16,913 bases of DNA from Opitutia bacterium UBA977 (GTDB lineage Bacteria; Verrucomicrobiota; Verrucomicrobiia; Opitutales; Coraliomargaritaceae). The notes under the pieces were generated by a model that was not told the DNA's origin, searched no databases, and saw only the letters and a list, made by a program, of their open reading frames with translations. Positions 7,895 through 15,512 of the stretch are shown here, piece after piece; positions within the stretch are counted from its first letter, which is position 1; every line of letters begins with the position of its first letter. The DNA is taken from NCBI GenBank assembly GCA_002292345.1, contig DBBT01000094.1, positions 1 to 16,913 of the forward strand, in the 5' to 3' direction. The position numbers and the translations under genes were made by a program.

Positions 7895-8872
7895 ATGAAA
7901 CCAACTCGAATAGCCGTCATCATCAATTCATTTAATAGGTTGGCACTACTCCAAAACTGCTTACGGGCTCTGGCGGAATGGCTACCAAATGAAGCCATAA
8001 ATATCCAAACTACGATCTTCATCTACGATGCAGCTTCAAACGACGGCACCATAGAATGGCTCAAAGACGAATGCCAAATGCCATTGGACATTCAAACGAT
8101 CGACGGAAAAAATGACCAAGACACATCATTCTCTGCCGGTTTAAACAAGGCAGCTACGATCGCTTCAGAGCAAATACCGGAACTCGACTATCTTCTATTT
8201 TATGAAACAGATAATGAGATCAACTCCTTCGAAGCAATCGCTCAAGCGTTACATGTCTTAAGCGCAGACAAATCACTAGCCGCCTGCGGATTCACTGTTT
8301 CTAGGCATGATGGCTCGGCAGCTGGCGCAGGCATGCCCTTCCCGAAGATTTCACATTTTCTAATGGGAAAAAAGATCGTTCATCGCTTCCAACTCGAACA
8401 AATCCCTTATGTATGGACACAGCACAACGAGGCGCAATTCAGCTTCGCAGATGTCGTGTTCACCAGTCCGCTTCTGGTAAAACACGCAGCCTGGACCGAA
8501 AGCACGGGGCTTAATGCACTGCACTACCCATTTTCTGATTGTGATGTTGATTGGGCGAAACGTCTCAGACTCGCCGGATGGCGTATGGGAGTTGTCAAGA
8601 GGTCTGACGTAATCCACGACAATTCGGACAGTCTATCAAATTGGTCTCAGCAGCGAGCGCTGCACTTCCATCGTGCCAGACTACGCTACTTCAAGTGCTA
8701 CCAACCAATACGCACACGTCTATTGTGGCCGCATATGTTTGCCCTTCGACACCTGACCGAGTTACTTATTATTTTTCTCTTCGTGAGAAACCCTGAGCGG
8801 AAAGCACACCTGAAATTTATCGCTAAAAATCTACTGAAGAGCGTGTTTAAGTCTTATGAGCCCCAAAGCTAA
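7895..8872 (+). CDS. GT2-family glycosyltransferase (rhamnosyltransferase-like)
   Basis: An inverting GT-A enzyme of 325 residues. The N-terminus IAVIINSFNRLALLQNCLRAL fits the GT2 opening strand and helix. DAASNDGT (45-52) corresponds to the DNxSxDGT nucleotide-binding loop. The metal-binding DXD position reads ETD in FYETDNE (102-108), a conservative variant. DCDVDWAKRLRLAGWRM (about 217-233) matches the acceptor-side DVDW..R...G motif common in rhamnosyltransferase-like GT2 proteins. The C-terminus is basic with one hydrophobic stretch (LTELLIIFLFV), so peripheral membrane association is likely. It starts 12 bp after the previous stop without a Shine-Dalgarno and overlaps the polymerase gene by 17 bp. 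Sugar specificity is inference only. Confidence 0.9.
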   Translation: MKPTRIAVIINSFNRLALLQNCLRALAEWLPNEAINIQTTIFIYDAASNDGTIEWLKDECQMPLDIQTIDGKNDQDTSFSAGLNKAATIASEQIPELDYLLFYETDNEINSFEAIAQALHVLSADKSLAACGFTVSRHDGSAAGAGMPFPKISHFLMGKKIVHRFQLEQIPYVWTQHNEAQFSFADVVFTSPLLVKHAAWTESTGLNALHYPFSDCDVDWAKRLRLAGWRMGVVKRSDVIHDNSDSLSNWSQQRALHFHRARLRYFKCYQPIRTRLLWPHMFALRHLTELLIIFLFVRNPERKAHLKFIAKNLLKSVFKSYEPQS

Positions 8873-10199
8873 TACGCAGCAAAAGTCGGCAGATATAATA
8901 CTGCGGCGTTTGGTTTGGCTATACATCATCTTAGTCATTACTGAAGGCGCGTTGCGAAAATGGTTTCTTCCCAGCTTATCTGATCCATTGCTGATCATAA
9001 GAGATCCAATCGTCCTGTTGTCCTATGCGGTCGCTATCCACCATAAGTGTTTCCCTCTGAATCGATTTATCATCGTTGGATTGGCTCTAGGTGTCATGAT
9101 GTCACTGACTACGATACTCTTCGGGCATGGCAATTGGCTCATTATGGCATTCGGTTTTCGTGTAAATATTCTACACTTTCCGTTCGCGTTTATTATGGGC
9201 AGAGTTCTTTATCAGTCTGACGTCGTCAAAATTGGAAAATGGTGGCTGTGGACTACAATAGCCATGACGATCATACTGGCACTGCAATTCGAACTACCGC
9301 AATCGGCATGGATTAATCAATCGATTGGCGGAAAAGAAGGAATTGGTTTCACGGGCGGAATGGGCCGATTTCGGCCAACGGGGACATTTAGCTTCACGAA
9401 TGGGACAACCTTATTCTATACGTTTGCGACCGCATTCCTCATGGGCGGACTGACTCAGCACAAACGTTATTCTAAACTATTATTAGGCTTAAGCTCGATA
9501 GCGATTCTTCTCGCCCTACCACTTTCGATCAGTCGATCCATGGTGCTCATATCCGCATTCATAGTCTTTGTCGGCCTCCTGTGCACAGCCATGCAAAAAA
9601 TGGCACTCATACGCTATGCTCGTATTCTTCTGGCCTTAATAGCAGGCCTATTCATCGCAAATCAAATTCCAATATTTGACGATGCGAAGGACGCCTTCCT
9701 CGCGAGATGGGAAAAAGCAACGAACGTAGATCATACAGGCATACGTGACTCCATATTGATGAGAACATTTAATATGTTCTCCGATCCTCTGTTGAACAAC
9801 GACGATACAACTGCTTTGGGGGTTGGTTTAGGAGCTGGCACAAATGTAGGCTCAAAACTATTAACAGGTGAACGCCAGTTCCTACATGGTGAATCTGAAT
9901 GGCATCGGATCATTGGAGAGTCTGGAATCATATTAGGGCTTAGTTATATACTCTGGCGGGTTTGGCTCGTCGTTCGATTAACCCGCTTAAGTATTAGAAC
10001 CTTACTTAAAGGAAACGGATTGCCGATAATTTTGTTAGCATGCAATGGCTTTAATATACTCATTGCTCAAATTGGCCAGACTACAGTATACGGTTTCACC
10101 ATAGTTGGCATTGGCCTCACCATCGCCGCAATGCGTCAAAGTCCGCAGATCACAAAATCAAAGAAAATTACTCCTACAATCGTCACAACCGAAGAATGA
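8856..10199 (+). CDS. Wzy-like O-antigen/exopolysaccharide polymerase
   Basis: A multi-pass membrane protein of 447 residues that would polymerise lipid-linked repeat units on the periplasmic side. About ten hydrophobic segments are visible, spread over residues 18-40, 44-60, 71-90, 94-118, 128-145, 182-198, 205-225, 230-250, 255-270, 365-385 and 398-425. The early motif EGALRKWFLPSLSDPLLIIRDP is typical of a Wzy/EpsG-like group seen in Bacteroidota and Verrucomicrobiota (recall). A large loop lies at about 270-360, with RPTGTFSF near 173 and GESEWHRIIGESG near 347; such Arg-containing periplasmic loops are a feature of Wzy and WaaL proteins. WaaL ligase is the alternative, but the position among glycosyltransferase genes favours Wzy. 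It overlaps its upstream neighbour by 17 bp and its downstream neighbour by ATGA. Confidence 0.88.
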   Translation: MSPKANTQQKSADIILRRLVWLYIILVITEGALRKWFLPSLSDPLLIIRDPIVLLSYAVAIHHKCFPLNRFIIVGLALGVMMSLTTILFGHGNWLIMAFGFRVNILHFPFAFIMGRVLYQSDVVKIGKWWLWTTIAMTIILALQFELPQSAWINQSIGGKEGIGFTGGMGRFRPTGTFSFTNGTTLFYTFATAFLMGGLTQHKRYSKLLLGLSSIAILLALPLSISRSMVLISAFIVFVGLLCTAMQKMALIRYARILLALIAGLFIANQIPIFDDAKDAFLARWEKATNVDHTGIRDSILMRTFNMFSDPLLNNDDTTALGVGLGAGTNVGSKLLTGERQFLHGESEWHRIIGESGIILGLSYILWRVWLVVRLTRLSIRTLLKGNGLPIILLACNGFNILIAQIGQTTVYGFTIVGIGLTIAAMRQSPQITKSKKITPTIVTTEE

Positions 10200-11365
10200 A
10201 GATCCTACACGTCATAGGCACTGCGAATCCACTGACAGGTGGCACCGTCGAGGCGCTCAGATTATCAGCTAATGTGATGTTCGAATATGGTATTGAGGTG
10301 GAGATCGCCACACTCGACTCCCCGACCGCCCTTCCAAACGTGCAAGATACCTTCGCCTATCCCGTACATTTCGTTGGGGCAGACGAACCAAGCTATTACG
10401 GCTATTCTAAACGCTTCAAAGAATGGATGCACGCGCACGCGGCTGACTACGATGCGATTATTATCCATGGCTTATGGCAATATCATGGCTTCGCAGCCAG
10501 CCATGCTTGTCGCAAACATGCCGTCCCATATTTCATATTCACCCACGGGATGCTCGACCCATGGTTCAATACCACTTACCCGCTGAAACGTCTCAAGAAA
10601 TTACTGTATTGGTTCTGGGGAGAGAATCCCGGATTGAGGCATGCCAACGCCGTGCTATTCACGACCGACGAGGAACGCTTATTAGCTCGTAAGAGCTTTC
10701 CAGCATATCGAGTGAACGAGCAAGTCGTCGGCCTCGGCACACTCGCACCGGATATCGACCTAGATCAGGCACTGGCAGATTTCCGCGCTCAACCGAAACC
10801 ATGGGCTCAGCGTCCCTACTTCCTCTTCATGAGTCGCATCCAAGAGAAGAAAGGTCTGGACCTGTTGGTGGCCGCGTATGCAAAACTTCGATCCAACGAT
10901 CCAACAATCCCTGAACTCGTGATTGCAGGACCGATTCAGCAGCAGGATTATGCCGATCAGATAAAAACCAGCTACGATCAATCCGGCATTCACTGGATTG
11001 GAACACTCAGCGGGATCGAAAAATGGCAGGCGCTGGCTGCGGCTGAGGTCATGACTCTGGTCTCACACCAGGAAAACTTCGGTATCGTAGTCGCCGAAGC
11101 GCTCGCCGTAGGCACCCCCGCATTGATATCGGATAAGGTGAATATATGGCGCGAAATTAAAGAGAATGGCGGTGGTCTGGTTGAGGCTGACTCAATTGAC
11201 GGAGCCTATTCGCTTCTCTCAACTTGGATCTCCTTGAGCGCGGAACATCGTAGAACTATGTCAATCAATGCCAAGACAGTCTTTCATAAGCACTTTGAAA
11301 TAGGTAAAGCAACAGAGCGCTTGATTGATTTTGTAACATTAACAATTTCCTCAAGGAATAAATGA
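10196..11365 (+). CDS. GT4-family glycosyltransferase
   Basis: A 389-residue GT-B enzyme. The N-terminal domain opens MKILHVIGTANPLTGGTVEA (1-20), and IIIHGLWQYHG (88-98) and FTHGMLDPWF (115-124) are features of a well-populated GT4 subgroup in capsule and exopolysaccharide clusters. The C-terminal domain shows YFLFMSRIQEKKGLDLL (208-224), LVIAGP (241-246) and the EX7E motif ENFGIVVAE with Glu293 and Glu301, then GTPALIS. This gene looks more GC-rich than the two before it, which hints at a different history inside the cluster. The ATG overlaps the wzy-like stop (ATGA) and the stop overlaps the next start in the same way. Confidence 0.94.
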   Translation: MKILHVIGTANPLTGGTVEALRLSANVMFEYGIEVEIATLDSPTALPNVQDTFAYPVHFVGADEPSYYGYSKRFKEWMHAHAADYDAIIIHGLWQYHGFAASHACRKHAVPYFIFTHGMLDPWFNTTYPLKRLKKLLYWFWGENPGLRHANAVLFTTDEERLLARKSFPAYRVNEQVVGLGTLAPDIDLDQALADFRAQPKPWAQRPYFLFMSRIQEKKGLDLLVAAYAKLRSNDPTIPELVIAGPIQQQDYADQIKTSYDQSGIHWIGTLSGIEKWQALAAAEVMTLVSHQENFGIVVAEALAVGTPALISDKVNIWREIKENGGGLVEADSIDGAYSLLSTWISLSAEHRRTMSINAKTVFHKHFEIGKATERLIDFVTLTISSRNK

Positions 11366-12375
11366 AGCCAAGGATTTCAATCATCATTCCGACTTTTAAT
11401 CGGCCTGAAAAATTAAAACGCTCACTCCGAAGCGCACTTTCACAGTCGATACAGCCTGATGAAATAATCGTTATTGATAATGGCGAAAACCCTCGAACCG
11501 AATCGAGCATAAAAGAAGTCGAAGAAAATTTCTCCGGCCCCACAATCCATTACCTAAGATCTAAACTATTCGATATCCGTCAGGCACTCGCAACTAGCAT
11601 TAAAGCCGCGACTGGCGAATGGATCATATTACTAGATGACGACGATTATCTTGTTCCAGACCGAATACAAAATGACATACAACAGATTGAAAAAGTAAGT
11701 GAGGAAGTTATTCTACTACTTCAAGACTTTGTCCGAGTCGATTATACTGGTAAGCTCATCTGGGAGCATCTTATGCAGCATAAGCAGATGGGGTTATATC
11801 AGGCACTAACACTCGACAGCTTCCCACCGCCGCCAGCCGGCACATGGCGCGCATCCGTAATAAAGGAGAGGCATTCCTATGATCAAGCCAATGGAGGAAC
11901 CGACTTTGACCTATACGCAAGTTGTCTGCCATTCGGGAAGATCCATAAAACTGGCCGTATTGGTTATGTAATGGACGATACGCGCCACTGCACACGCTTA
12001 ACCACCAGTGCAGATCACATGCTTGAGATGGTCGATTTACATCGCATTCGATTTAAAGAATCTCGCGAATATCTCAAATCTGACGAGTTAAAATCCACAG
12101 TTGATAAACGGCTAGACCAACAACAAGCATTCTTCGCTGCAAAGCTCCTAGGACCTCACGCATTTTTTGACTCCAATAATTCTTCAATTTGCAGACAGAA
12201 TTTGAAAGAAACCTTAAAAGGTATCATTGCCCCTCTTCGTAAAACATTCAGTTCACTACTGGGTGGAATGCTGCCAGAAATGCGTGGCTCAAAGAGTTAT
12301 TCACTCAAGCAATTCGGACAACGTCATCCAGGCTTGAGTCGATTGATTAAAACATCGAAACTAACTGAAGAATGA
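11362..12375 (+). CDS. GT2-family glycosyltransferase
   Basis: A GT-A enzyme of 337 residues. The first 100 residues are textbook GT2: ISIIIPTFNRPEKLKRSLRS (5-24), EIIVIDNGEN (34-43) and GEWIILLDDDDYLVPDR (85-101), with the metal-binding aspartates at 92-95. GGTDFDLYASCLPFG (about 187-201) gives the acceptor-side region. The C-terminal 120 residues are basic and not obviously catalytic. AAGGA at 11353-11357 lies 4 nt before the ATG, one of the few recognisable Shine-Dalgarno sequences here. Start and stop both overlap neighbours as ATGA. Donor sugar is unknown. Confidence 0.93.
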   Translation: MKPRISIIIPTFNRPEKLKRSLRSALSQSIQPDEIIVIDNGENPRTESSIKEVEENFSGPTIHYLRSKLFDIRQALATSIKAATGEWIILLDDDDYLVPDRIQNDIQQIEKVSEEVILLLQDFVRVDYTGKLIWEHLMQHKQMGLYQALTLDSFPPPPAGTWRASVIKERHSYDQANGGTDFDLYASCLPFGKIHKTGRIGYVMDDTRHCTRLTTSADHMLEMVDLHRIRFKESREYLKSDELKSTVDKRLDQQQAFFAAKLLGPHAFFDSNNSSICRQNLKETLKGIIAPLRKTFSSLLGGMLPEMRGSKSYSLKQFGQRHPGLSRLIKTSKLTEE

Positions 12376-12938
12376 ACGAAAAGACTGAAGCTTTTAAGAT
12401 CGATTTAACTAAATCGATCACTCCATGGGATCGACGCACGAAAATACGGCGCGGCATCTGGCAGTATTTAGTGAAGCCACTCTATCGATTGATCCCTGGC
12501 AAACGCTCACAGCTACGGGTCGCACTCTTACGAGCCATGGGCGCTCAGATTGGTGATTCCTGTTTGATCCAGCAGCGCGTCGACATTCTGACTCCTTGGA
12601 ACCTAATAATGGAAGATTGTGTCGTGCTCGCACACGATGTGCGTATCCTAAATTTCACTACGGTTACGATTCATTCGATGACTGTAATATCCCAGTATAC
12701 CAATCTCTGTACTGGCACGCATGACTACACACACCCACACTTTCCTTTAATCTTTAAGCCGATTGTGATCGGCGCCGAAAGCTGGGTGGCCTCTGGCGCT
12801 TTCATTGCACCCGGAGTCACGTTAGGGCGCGGCTGCGTAATTGGCGCAAATGCTGTCGTCACTAAAGACATGCCAGAGTGGACAGTCTGCGCAGGCAATC
12901 CGTGCAAGGTGATTAAAGTCCGAGTGATACAGAGTTAA
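12372..12938 (+). CDS. WcaF-like hexapeptide-repeat (LbH) O-acetyltransferase
   Basis: A 188-residue left-handed beta-helix acyltransferase, expected to O-acetylate a sugar of the repeat unit using acetyl-CoA. The N-terminus (about 1-55: PWDRRTKIRRGIWQYLVKPL) matches the non-helix start of colanic-acid WcaF proteins. Hexapeptide rungs run from IGDSCLIQQRV (60-70) to IGANAVVTKDM (157-167). The catalytic histidine is His117 in TGTHDY, and the CAGNPCKVIK end (173-182) is characteristic of the superfamily. Length agrees with WcaF (about 180 aa). It is the last gene of the forward operon, coupled by ATGA overlap. Only 18 bp with no hairpin separate its stop from the stop of the convergent membrane protein. 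Acetyl as the acyl group is family knowledge; the target sugar is unknown. Confidence 0.93.
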   Translation: MNEKTEAFKIDLTKSITPWDRRTKIRRGIWQYLVKPLYRLIPGKRSQLRVALLRAMGAQIGDSCLIQQRVDILTPWNLIMEDCVVLAHDVRILNFTTVTIHSMTVISQYTNLCTGTHDYTHPHFPLIFKPIVIGAESWVASGAFIAPGVTLGRGCVIGANAVVTKDMPEWTVCAGNPCKVIKVRVIQS

Positions 12939-12956
12939 TTGGCAGCTTCCTCATCC

Positions 12957-13658
12957 TCACTTCGAGATTCCCCTCTTTACAAAGCGAGAAATAGCTAGTG
13001 AAAAAAGAGGCTCCTCGCGCGGCCATGTTTGATACAATAACAACGCATAAGCGGCGATCAAACTAACTGTAAGCATCTCACCACCATCTTCTAACATCGC
13101 CAACAGCTGCGCGATATAGCGAATGTGCATGCAAGCACTGTGAAGCATATCCACGCCAACTCCAAAAAAAGCAAGTAATCCAAATAGGATCACGACGTCA
13201 TGCACCACATGTCGAAAATACGTATTTGAACGAATGTATTGATACCCAATAAAACCAAAGATAAAGAATCCGGAAATTGCTGAAACTAATAATTCGCCAA
13301 TATCGTTCGCTCTAATGAAACCATCTTTCAGACTCAGCGCATCCCCTAAGAAGAGGCCAACACGTTCATGAAAAGAGAAGGCATCATCCAACAAAATATA
13401 CGTAAACAGGATACAAATCGATAGATAAGCCCGATCCTTTGATCGACGTGCCAGCAGCCAGAACATAATTGCCGCAAAAAATTCTTTAAAATACTGAAAA
13501 AATTCAGGTAAAGAACGATCCGACTCAAGCGATAGTATTTCAATCGAAAACGGCAAATAGAAATACCCTAACCCATGCAGACCGATAAAAAAAATGTCCC
13601 CCCCCAGCAATAACAACGCTAACCAGGAAATCTGATTCTGTATTTTAGATAATGGCAT
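12957..13658 (-). CDS. Multi-pass membrane protein of unknown function with intramembrane acidic/His motifs
   Basis: Not recognised as a named family. The 233 residues contain about six or seven hydrophobic segments (roughly 11-37, 56-71, 76-93, 118-141, 151-171, 176-188 and 193-210). Polar residues recur at their ends in pairs: LLDDAFSFHE (Asp91, Asp92, His97, Glu98), NDIGEL (Asp119, Glu122), GVDMLH (Asp170, His173) and LEDGGEM (Glu190, Asp191, Glu194). Asp/Glu/His placed this way in membrane helices could form a metal site or an intramembrane catalytic centre, as in CREST-type hydrolases or phosphatases; this is inference. It has a short basic tail. It lies on the reverse strand 20 bp after the stop of a GT2 remnant, probably in one transcript with it. 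No Shine-Dalgarno is seen. It lies within the polysaccharide locus but nothing in the sequence proves a role in it. Confidence 0.8.
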   Translation of the reverse strand: MPLSKIQNQISWLALLLLGGDIFFIGLHGLGYFYLPFSIEILSLESDRSLPEFFQYFKEFFAAIMFWLLARRSKDRAYLSICILFTYILLDDAFSFHERVGLFLGDALSLKDGFIRANDIGELLVSAISGFFIFGFIGYQYIRSNTYFRHVVHDVVILFGLLAFFGVGVDMLHSACMHIRYIAQLLAMLEDGGEMLTVSLIAAYALLLYQTWPREEPLFSLAISRFVKRGISK

Positions 13659-13678
13659 ACTTTTAGTAATCGAGTGTT

Positions 13679-13927
13679 CTATTCAGAGCGAGACAGCACT
13701 TCTGAAGATTCTAAATAAAGCGCAGAATGCGCCCCGATGGGAATATATCCAACTCTAAACACATTTGCGGTCCCGTCCGTACAGCCATCATCAATCACAA
13801 TGATCTTCAAATCACGATACGTTTGACTCAACACCGAACTTAAAGCCTCCTTAATCCACCGCTCCGCATTATAAGCAGGAATCACGACACTCACCAACTG
13901 ATTTGAAATTTGCGTAGCACTAGTCAT
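13679..13927 (-). pseudogene. Truncated GT2 glycosyltransferase remnant
   Basis: The 82-residue frame begins with a good GT2 N-terminus: LVSVVIPAYNAERWIKEAL (11-29), VLSQTYRDLKIIVIDDG (32-48), then CTDGTANVF. After about residue 56 the similarity stops and the frame ends after a short unrelated tail. Intact GT2 enzymes are 240-340 aa and need the downstream DXD and acceptor motifs, all missing here. The stop and next start leave no space for the lost part, so an internal or 3' deletion is likely, not a frameshift. The DDGS signature reads DDGC. The start (ATG 13927) has no Shine-Dalgarno. It may still be transcribed as the leader of the downstream membrane-protein gene. A genuine small protein built on half a GT-A fold is the less likely alternative. 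Confidence 0.75.
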
Positions 13928-14183
13928 CTAGATTGTTGGCAAAGTTGAGAATTTACGTAAATCAAAATGCCTTTCGCCACGACGACTGTCTAGAGCAATT
14001 TCCACTTTTACTCGCTTGAAGCACAGACTTTGAATATGTATCACAAGTACTGACCGTTATGGTCGAAAAACATGAAAATCTACTCTTTCGACACTTTTAA
14101 TATGCGATTGGCTCTAGACTCATCATGCTCGGTCAACCCATCGGGAAACGATAGAATGAGGTTCCCATATAGCCTTAATACTT
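13928..14183. other. 256-bp non-coding divergent spacer before wzx
   Basis: This is the longest gene-free stretch of the window, between the reverse GT2 remnant and the forward flippase. No GT2 homology continuing the remnant was recognised in it. It contains a possible forward promoter (14016-14044) and a small two-part hairpin: AACC (14135-14138) with GGTT (14160-14163), enclosing ATCG (14140-14143) with CGAT (14149-14152) around a GGAAA loop. A leader of about 130 nt would result from that promoter. No shared sequence with the 4199-4276 leader was noticed. Confidence 0.5.
14016..14044 (+). promoter_or_regulatory. Candidate promoter for the flippase gene
   Basis: TTGAAG (14016-14021) is followed after exactly 17 bp by TATCAC (14039-14044), each 4 of 6 to the sigma-70-type consensus. 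Transcription would begin near 14051. A separate promoter is expected because wzx is cut off from the main operon by two reverse-strand genes. Called by eye only. Confidence 0.3.
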
Positions 14184-15461
14184 ATGCTCAATAGACTCCT
14201 AGAGATAGCGCATGTAACTTCAAAGGCGGCTCCTCTACAGGCGATTATCCTCGGTCTTGGATTCTGCTCAGGATTATTGATCATTCATATCCTACCTCCA
14301 GAGGATTACGCATTATATATCATCGCTTACAGTTTTCTGACGACTATCATAGTCATTACGGACAGTGGTATCGGAAGCGCAGTCTTAGCAGAAGGCGGAA
14401 AGGTTTGGGAAGACTCTACAAGATTGGGAAGAGTCATTACCACCGGGCTTGAGCTTCGTAAACGATTTTCTCTAGTGGCCATCGCCATCAGTTTACCCAC
14501 GATGGCGTTATTTTTGGCTCATCATGGCGCAAGTTGGAAGCAAATCACCCTCATAGAACTCGCGATTCTCCCTCTCATATATATCCAGTTATCTACGGAT
14601 TTACTAGGTGTGGCTCCGAGCCTACATCAACGCATATCAGAACTTCAAAATATTGAGTTCAAGGCAACGTTTCTAAGGTTCGCACTGGTTTTAATTAGTT
14701 TATTTACACTACCTTACGTAGCAGTCGTCATTTTCGTAACAGGCATAGCAACCTGCTATAAGCTTTGGAATCTTCGAAGGATCTCGAATTCGATCTGCGA
14801 TCTATCTCAACCCACCGATAAAGTTGTAAAAAGAAACCTATACAAAGTAACAAAACGCATGATGCCCAATGCGATTTATACCTGCCTATCAGGAACACTA
14901 TCCATTTGGCTCATTAGTATATTTGGAAATACTGAGTCTGTCGCAGAAGTCGGTGCGATTGAACGAATCGCGCGTTTACTCTTAGTAGTCATGGCACTGT
15001 TCTACTTAATCATCGAACCGCGGTTCGCTCGCCTAACAGAGAGTAATCCATCGCTATTGCGAACCCGGTTCTTGCAAATACACTTTGCCTCTTGGCTTGT
15101 GGGAGCTGCAATTGCTTTCAGCATTTATCTTTTCCCTGAGCCATTAGTTTATTTGCTAGGCTCACACTACGAAAACCTCACCTATGAGATACAACTTCGA
15201 GGCCTAGTCATGGGATTAGTGTTTGTCGCCAATACAACCAGTTCACTCGCATCAGCTCGAGCCTGGATCGTGCCTCCAGTCCCGTTGATTACTGGGCAAA
15301 TAATTAGTCAAGTGATCGCAATCATGGTTTTCGATTGCTCAACGACTGCGGGAGTCATCCTTATTCCAATTTTTCCAATCAGTGTCATCATTATCATGCG
15401 GACATACTACTCACTGCGATCGATTCAGAGATTGAAACACCCCACTACGGCTAACGGCTAG
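14184..15461 (+). CDS. Wzx-like polysaccharide flippase (MOP superfamily)
   Basis: A 425-residue membrane protein with about 12 hydrophobic segments, expected to flip undecaprenyl-diphosphate-linked repeat units across the inner membrane. The N-terminal part is typical of oligosaccharide flippases: LQAIILGLGFCSGLLIIHILPPEDYALYIIAYS, with the PEDYALY segment matching the usual P.[ED][YF]G.Y turn between helices 1 and 2, then DSGIGSAV. Hydrophobic pairs continue through residues 100-190 and 250-410. The loop IERIARLL (about 261-268) and the C-terminal RTYYSLRSIQRL fit the family. The start ATG 14184 has no Shine-Dalgarno. It complements the Wzy-like protein and sugar transferase, completing the core of a Wzx/Wzy pathway, but is separated from them by reverse-strand genes. 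A 51-bp spacer, with no convincing terminator, separates it from the convergent TPR gene. Confidence 0.9.
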   Translation: MLNRLLEIAHVTSKAAPLQAIILGLGFCSGLLIIHILPPEDYALYIIAYSFLTTIIVITDSGIGSAVLAEGGKVWEDSTRLGRVITTGLELRKRFSLVAIAISLPTMALFLAHHGASWKQITLIELAILPLIYIQLSTDLLGVAPSLHQRISELQNIEFKATFLRFALVLISLFTLPYVAVVIFVTGIATCYKLWNLRRISNSICDLSQPTDKVVKRNLYKVTKRMMPNAIYTCLSGTLSIWLISIFGNTESVAEVGAIERIARLLLVVMALFYLIIEPRFARLTESNPSLLRTRFLQIHFASWLVGAAIAFSIYLFPEPLVYLLGSHYENLTYEIQLRGLVMGLVFVANTTSSLASARAWIVPPVPLITGQIISQVIAIMVFDCSTTAGVILIPIFPISVIIIMRTYYSLRSIQRLKHPTTANG

Positions 15462-15512
15462 CATCTTAGACTTTGAGTGAGCAATCTAGTTAGCGGAATC
15501 CATCAAAACAAC

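Noticed and set aside
8856..10199. WaaL-type O-antigen ligase instead of Wzy
   Set aside because: The membrane layout allows either, but position inside the glycosyltransferase operon together with a Wzx and an initiating transferase favours polymerase.
15450..15494. GCTAAC / GTTAGC inverted repeat after wzx as a terminator
   Set aside because: The stem is only 6 bp with a loop of over 30 nt, and no U-tract follows; it overlaps the coding end.
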